Shown piece after piece: positions 60,779-64,000 of a DNA stretch of 64,000 nucleotides. Both the position numbers and the translations under genes were made by a program. The first letter of the stretch is position 1. The number at the start of each line of letters is the position of its first letter. The notes beneath the pieces are model-generated. The model did not search any database. It was not told where the DNA came from and was given only the letters and a program-made list of their open reading frames with translations. Where the stretch lies: contig CM041083.1 of NCBI GenBank assembly GCA_023079485.1, positions 157,126,552 through 157,190,551 on the forward strand. The letters run 5' to 3'. This stretch comes from Archilochus colubris (taxonomy: Eukaryota > Chordata > Aves > Apodiformes > Trochilidae).

Positions 60779-63700
60779 GTAAGCATAGTTCTTTTAAAGA
60801 CAAAGAAGGAATTTGTATATTAGAGAAAGGCTGACAAAGTTACAGATTATTTTGGAACTTTAGAAGAGTTATCTTAGTTTGCCAGAGATTTTTTCACTAT
60901 TTTCAGAATAATCCCCTGTGAGTTGCTGTCTGATTTTTTTTTCTTACTGCCATTTGGTAGGTTTCCAGGGTTTAATTGTTAGCATTTGTTAGAAACCCTC
61001 TCTATTTGAAACCAGATGTCCAGCATAGTCTTGTTCAAAGCCTGTTTGATGAATGGAAAATGGTAAAATGATCCTAGAGCCAAGTACTGCACAACTGTGA
61101 CAAGGTGTTACCTGCACCTCCGTCAGTGACGGAGCATGAGGGATGCCAGGTACCTGTTGAACTCAACAGTGAACAGTGAACTCGTATTTGTTACCTACCT
61201 GATGTCAATCCCAATACTTCCCAGGATGTTTTATATTTTAATGTGCTGTACATTAAGTTTCAGATTCTCAAGGAAAAATGAGGTATGCATATCTTTGCAA
61301 GTGTCTAAGTCTGATACGGGAAAACAGAGGTAGCAATGACCCTCAGTTCTCATCATAAAAGCACAGAAAGCTGACATTTCTGTAGCTGGATATGTGCACA
61401 TGTTGTTATGCTATCTTGGTCCTCTTCTTTCAGGCTCTTATTTAGGCCCTTCGTGGAGTCATAAAACAAGAGCTTGCTTGCATGAAGTGCTGGAATAGCC
61501 AGCTACACCTCTGCCCACTCCACACACAAATTATGGAGAAGAAATATCTTTCTACGTTTTCCCCTCATAGCTTCACCATTAGGATAGTCTTGTAGGACAT
61601 GGGCTGTCCAGTTGCAGAGGGTGCTGTGGTATCAGAACGTAGGTAAAGATGGATGTACTAACGAATGGCAAAGAAACCCAGGCAAAAGTCAGTACTGATT
61701 TCCTCTCTGGGTCAAGCAATGTTTGCTTTACACAAAGTGAAACAACTTAATAAGAAGACCAAGAGCTTCCAGCCTCTGAGTAAGTGTTGTTTGCTGATGA
61801 AGGCATTCTTCATACAGGTAGGAGGCATGGGTTACTGTCCCTCAGGCAGAGACAGGGGGAACTTAAGGCTGTGTTGTTAATGCTCCACTCACTCAGGAGC
61901 TGCTCCCAAAGGATACTGAGGAGTTCAAGTATCTGAGCCAAAGATAATACCTACAAGAGAAGACATACCACCAAGAAATAAGACTTTCTGGTTTCCTCAT
62001 AAATGGTGTTGAAATCATTACCTGGAGAAGAACTGCCACATTAGAGTTCATGGGTGATGGGCAATGTCAGTCTTCCTAAGTACACCACTATTCTAGAATT
62101 TAATGTTAATGTTCTTTTTAAATTTTCCTTTTTTAAGTGGCATATTGGATTTGAGAATGTGGTTTGAAGGATGTGGCTTGGACCTATCTTCATCTCTACT
62201 TTCAACTCATCAACATTTTCAGTCAGTCTTAAATATTCATTCTGAAGAAAAAAACCTTTCTCATAGAATATATTCCAGCTCTAGTTCACCTCCATTTGCT
62301 TTGTTTTCCACAAAACAAGGCTCTAAACTTGGTTTGCCTTACACCTTGTTTTCTGTAGGGCCACGTTAGTTTGCTTCAGGTATAGCAAAACTGAAGAAGG
62401 AAACAATGGGAACAATGGGAAACATCAATTTGTTATTTATTTATAAACATGACATTACACATCATGCAAAATTTAAATCTTCAACTTATTCTTGCCCTAA
62501 TTATCTTAAGAACAGTCTCTTCAGCACTTTAACAGAACTTTTCCATAGATGGCACAAATGTGTGCACTTTCTAATTGCTGAAATATGTTCATTTCTGGCT
62601 GTGGTCTTAATTTTATTTATCTATTCTTTCTAATAGAGATGAAGCCACCACCTCCATCTGGGTGAGCTTCAGAGGAGGCACTGTGTGCAGTGCTGTTTCA
62701 CATCTAAAGTGTGGCTGCAGCACACTTAGGAAGTTCAGGTCAGAAGGAGACGTAGAACTGAACCACCCTAAGGCACAGTCTTATGTTTAAGTTATTGTCC
62801 AATATTCCATTTACTATCTTTAGATCTAGGACAGCCCTATTCAGACAACGAGAGGTGTCACCTCTAGAAAAAGCAAAAAGTAAAGTAAGGATGGAAATAC
62901 TGGAAGAATATCTAACTCTGGTAGAAGACTGGATTCCCATTTTATAATTACAGGTGTAAAAGTGCTAACTAAGCAAACTGGCATAATTTAGTTTCTATTA
63001 AACTGACCTTCCTTCAGGACTTTGCCAGAAGGCTTGATTCATTAAAGCTCATTAAGTTATTAGAGATATATTGTTGAAAATTACTACAGGATTACAAAGT
63101 ATTCATGGCAGGCTGAATCACAAGTTCAAAAGTGAATCCAAGTAACTCAGCAGAGACAAAGTTCAGTCAGATTCCAGCCCAGACTCTGAAGATGGATAAG
63201 TATATAATCAATCCTGGACTGGAGGGACTAGAAATATCTTGTAAGAATTTTTTCTATTTAAATCTAAGGTTTGTTTTGTTACCTAAATTATTTTCTCTTC
63301 TTACTTAAAGTTCTGAATTCACTAGTTTAACATAAAATGAACAGAATGCTTTGTACTTCCTTCAGTCCTCAGAATCAAAGATTGTTCTATAAGAATGATT
63401 CCTTTTAAGCTTTCATAAGCATTTACACATCTCTCAGAAACATCTAAGTATTCCATTATATCAGTGCAAAAAACAAGTGTGTCATCTTGTGCTGCTGTCA
63501 CCTTAGACACACAAGAGACAGTGCTCTGGAATTCTCAAGGGATATGAGAACATGACCATTATATTTTATACAGGATGATAAATGTTTAATATTTGTAAAT
63601 TAATGCATTTAAATTATATGGCCATGAGACACTCCAAGGCTTGCAAACATATCTGAGAGAGGCAAATTTGAAAAAAATGGACCTGACAACTCCTCTTTTC

Positions 63701-64000
63701 ATATTGGAGTCTATTTGGGCTGGTTGAGTGAAAAAGAAACAGAGGTGTGTAAGAATTATAATACATGTGATAAAGTGTGTTTCTGGGCAATTATAACATG
63801 CCTAGGAAGTATTGCAAAGCATAAGACTGGAAAGCCAGATGACTTCACTCACTTGAGAAATGCAATAATTCCCTAGAAATGCACTGCCTGGAGTACATTA
63901 TTACTGTTATGAACTAGAATTCATGAATAGAAAGAGGGAAAATGGTGAGGAGTGGGGCAGGCCTATCCATGCATGCACCAGCTAGTATTAAAGTGGGTAT
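60779..64000. other. Unique non-coding DNA, no gene seen
   Basis: A+T-rich with only short frames. It contains a 17-bp inverted repeat with CpG and CRE-like half-sites at 61118-61134. No transposon is recognised up to the window end. Confidence 0.5.
61118..61134. repeat. 17-bp inverted repeat CTCCGTCA-G-TGACGGAG
   Basis: Perfect 8-bp arms around one central G. Each arm carries TGACG, a CRE/ATF half-site, and a CpG, unusual in this CpG-poor window. It may be a protein-binding site, or chance. Confidence 0.6.

Noticed and set aside
1..64000. Endogenous retrovirus or LTR
   Set aside because: No gag/pol-like frame, primer-binding site or paired LTR was seen anywhere in the window.

Overview
This window looks like vertebrate nuclear DNA, most probably from a bird. 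It is A+T-rich, poor in CpG, and has no operon-like or closely packed coding sequence. The open frames are short and scattered, as expected by chance. The deciding evidence is a set of CR1-type LINE retrotransposon copies. Several end in the CR1-specific octamer repeat (ATTCTATG)n instead of poly(A), which is typical of avian CR1. I recognise no host protein-coding gene, tRNA, rRNA, CRISPR array or endogenous retrovirus.

Layout. From 1 to about 15.7 kb is mostly unique non-coding DNA with one clear CR1 tail (5135-5432), a doubtful one (9579-9650) and some small tandem repeats. At 15767 a good splice acceptor opens a short frame that stops at 15844. AU-rich sequence and poly(A) signals follow, so this may be the last exon and 3' UTR of a plus-strand gene. 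Around 18.1-18.5 kb lies a clean two-copy tandem duplication of a 183-184 bp unit. From 22 to 27 kb there is an isolated octamer array and the longest CR1 copy (25852-26754, minus strand), which keeps the reverse transcriptase FADD box and a frame with only one premature stop. From 27 to 51 kb is gene-desert-like sequence with three CR1 pieces (31990 +, 41826 -, 43794 +), simple repeats, and stretches rich in TAATTA homeodomain cores that could be enhancers. From 51 to 64 kb there is another CR1 3' half (51253-51799 -), an internal-only CR1 reverse transcriptase piece (57955-58260 -), and two small acceptor/open frame/donor segments (53922-53977 and 60737-60778, both +) whose reading phases are compatible.

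The CR1 copies differ in tail sequence and decay, so they record several waves of insertion. They are the only features with firm functional identity. The candidate exons and regulatory segments are inference from splice-site pattern and composition, and need transcript or cross-species alignment to decide.
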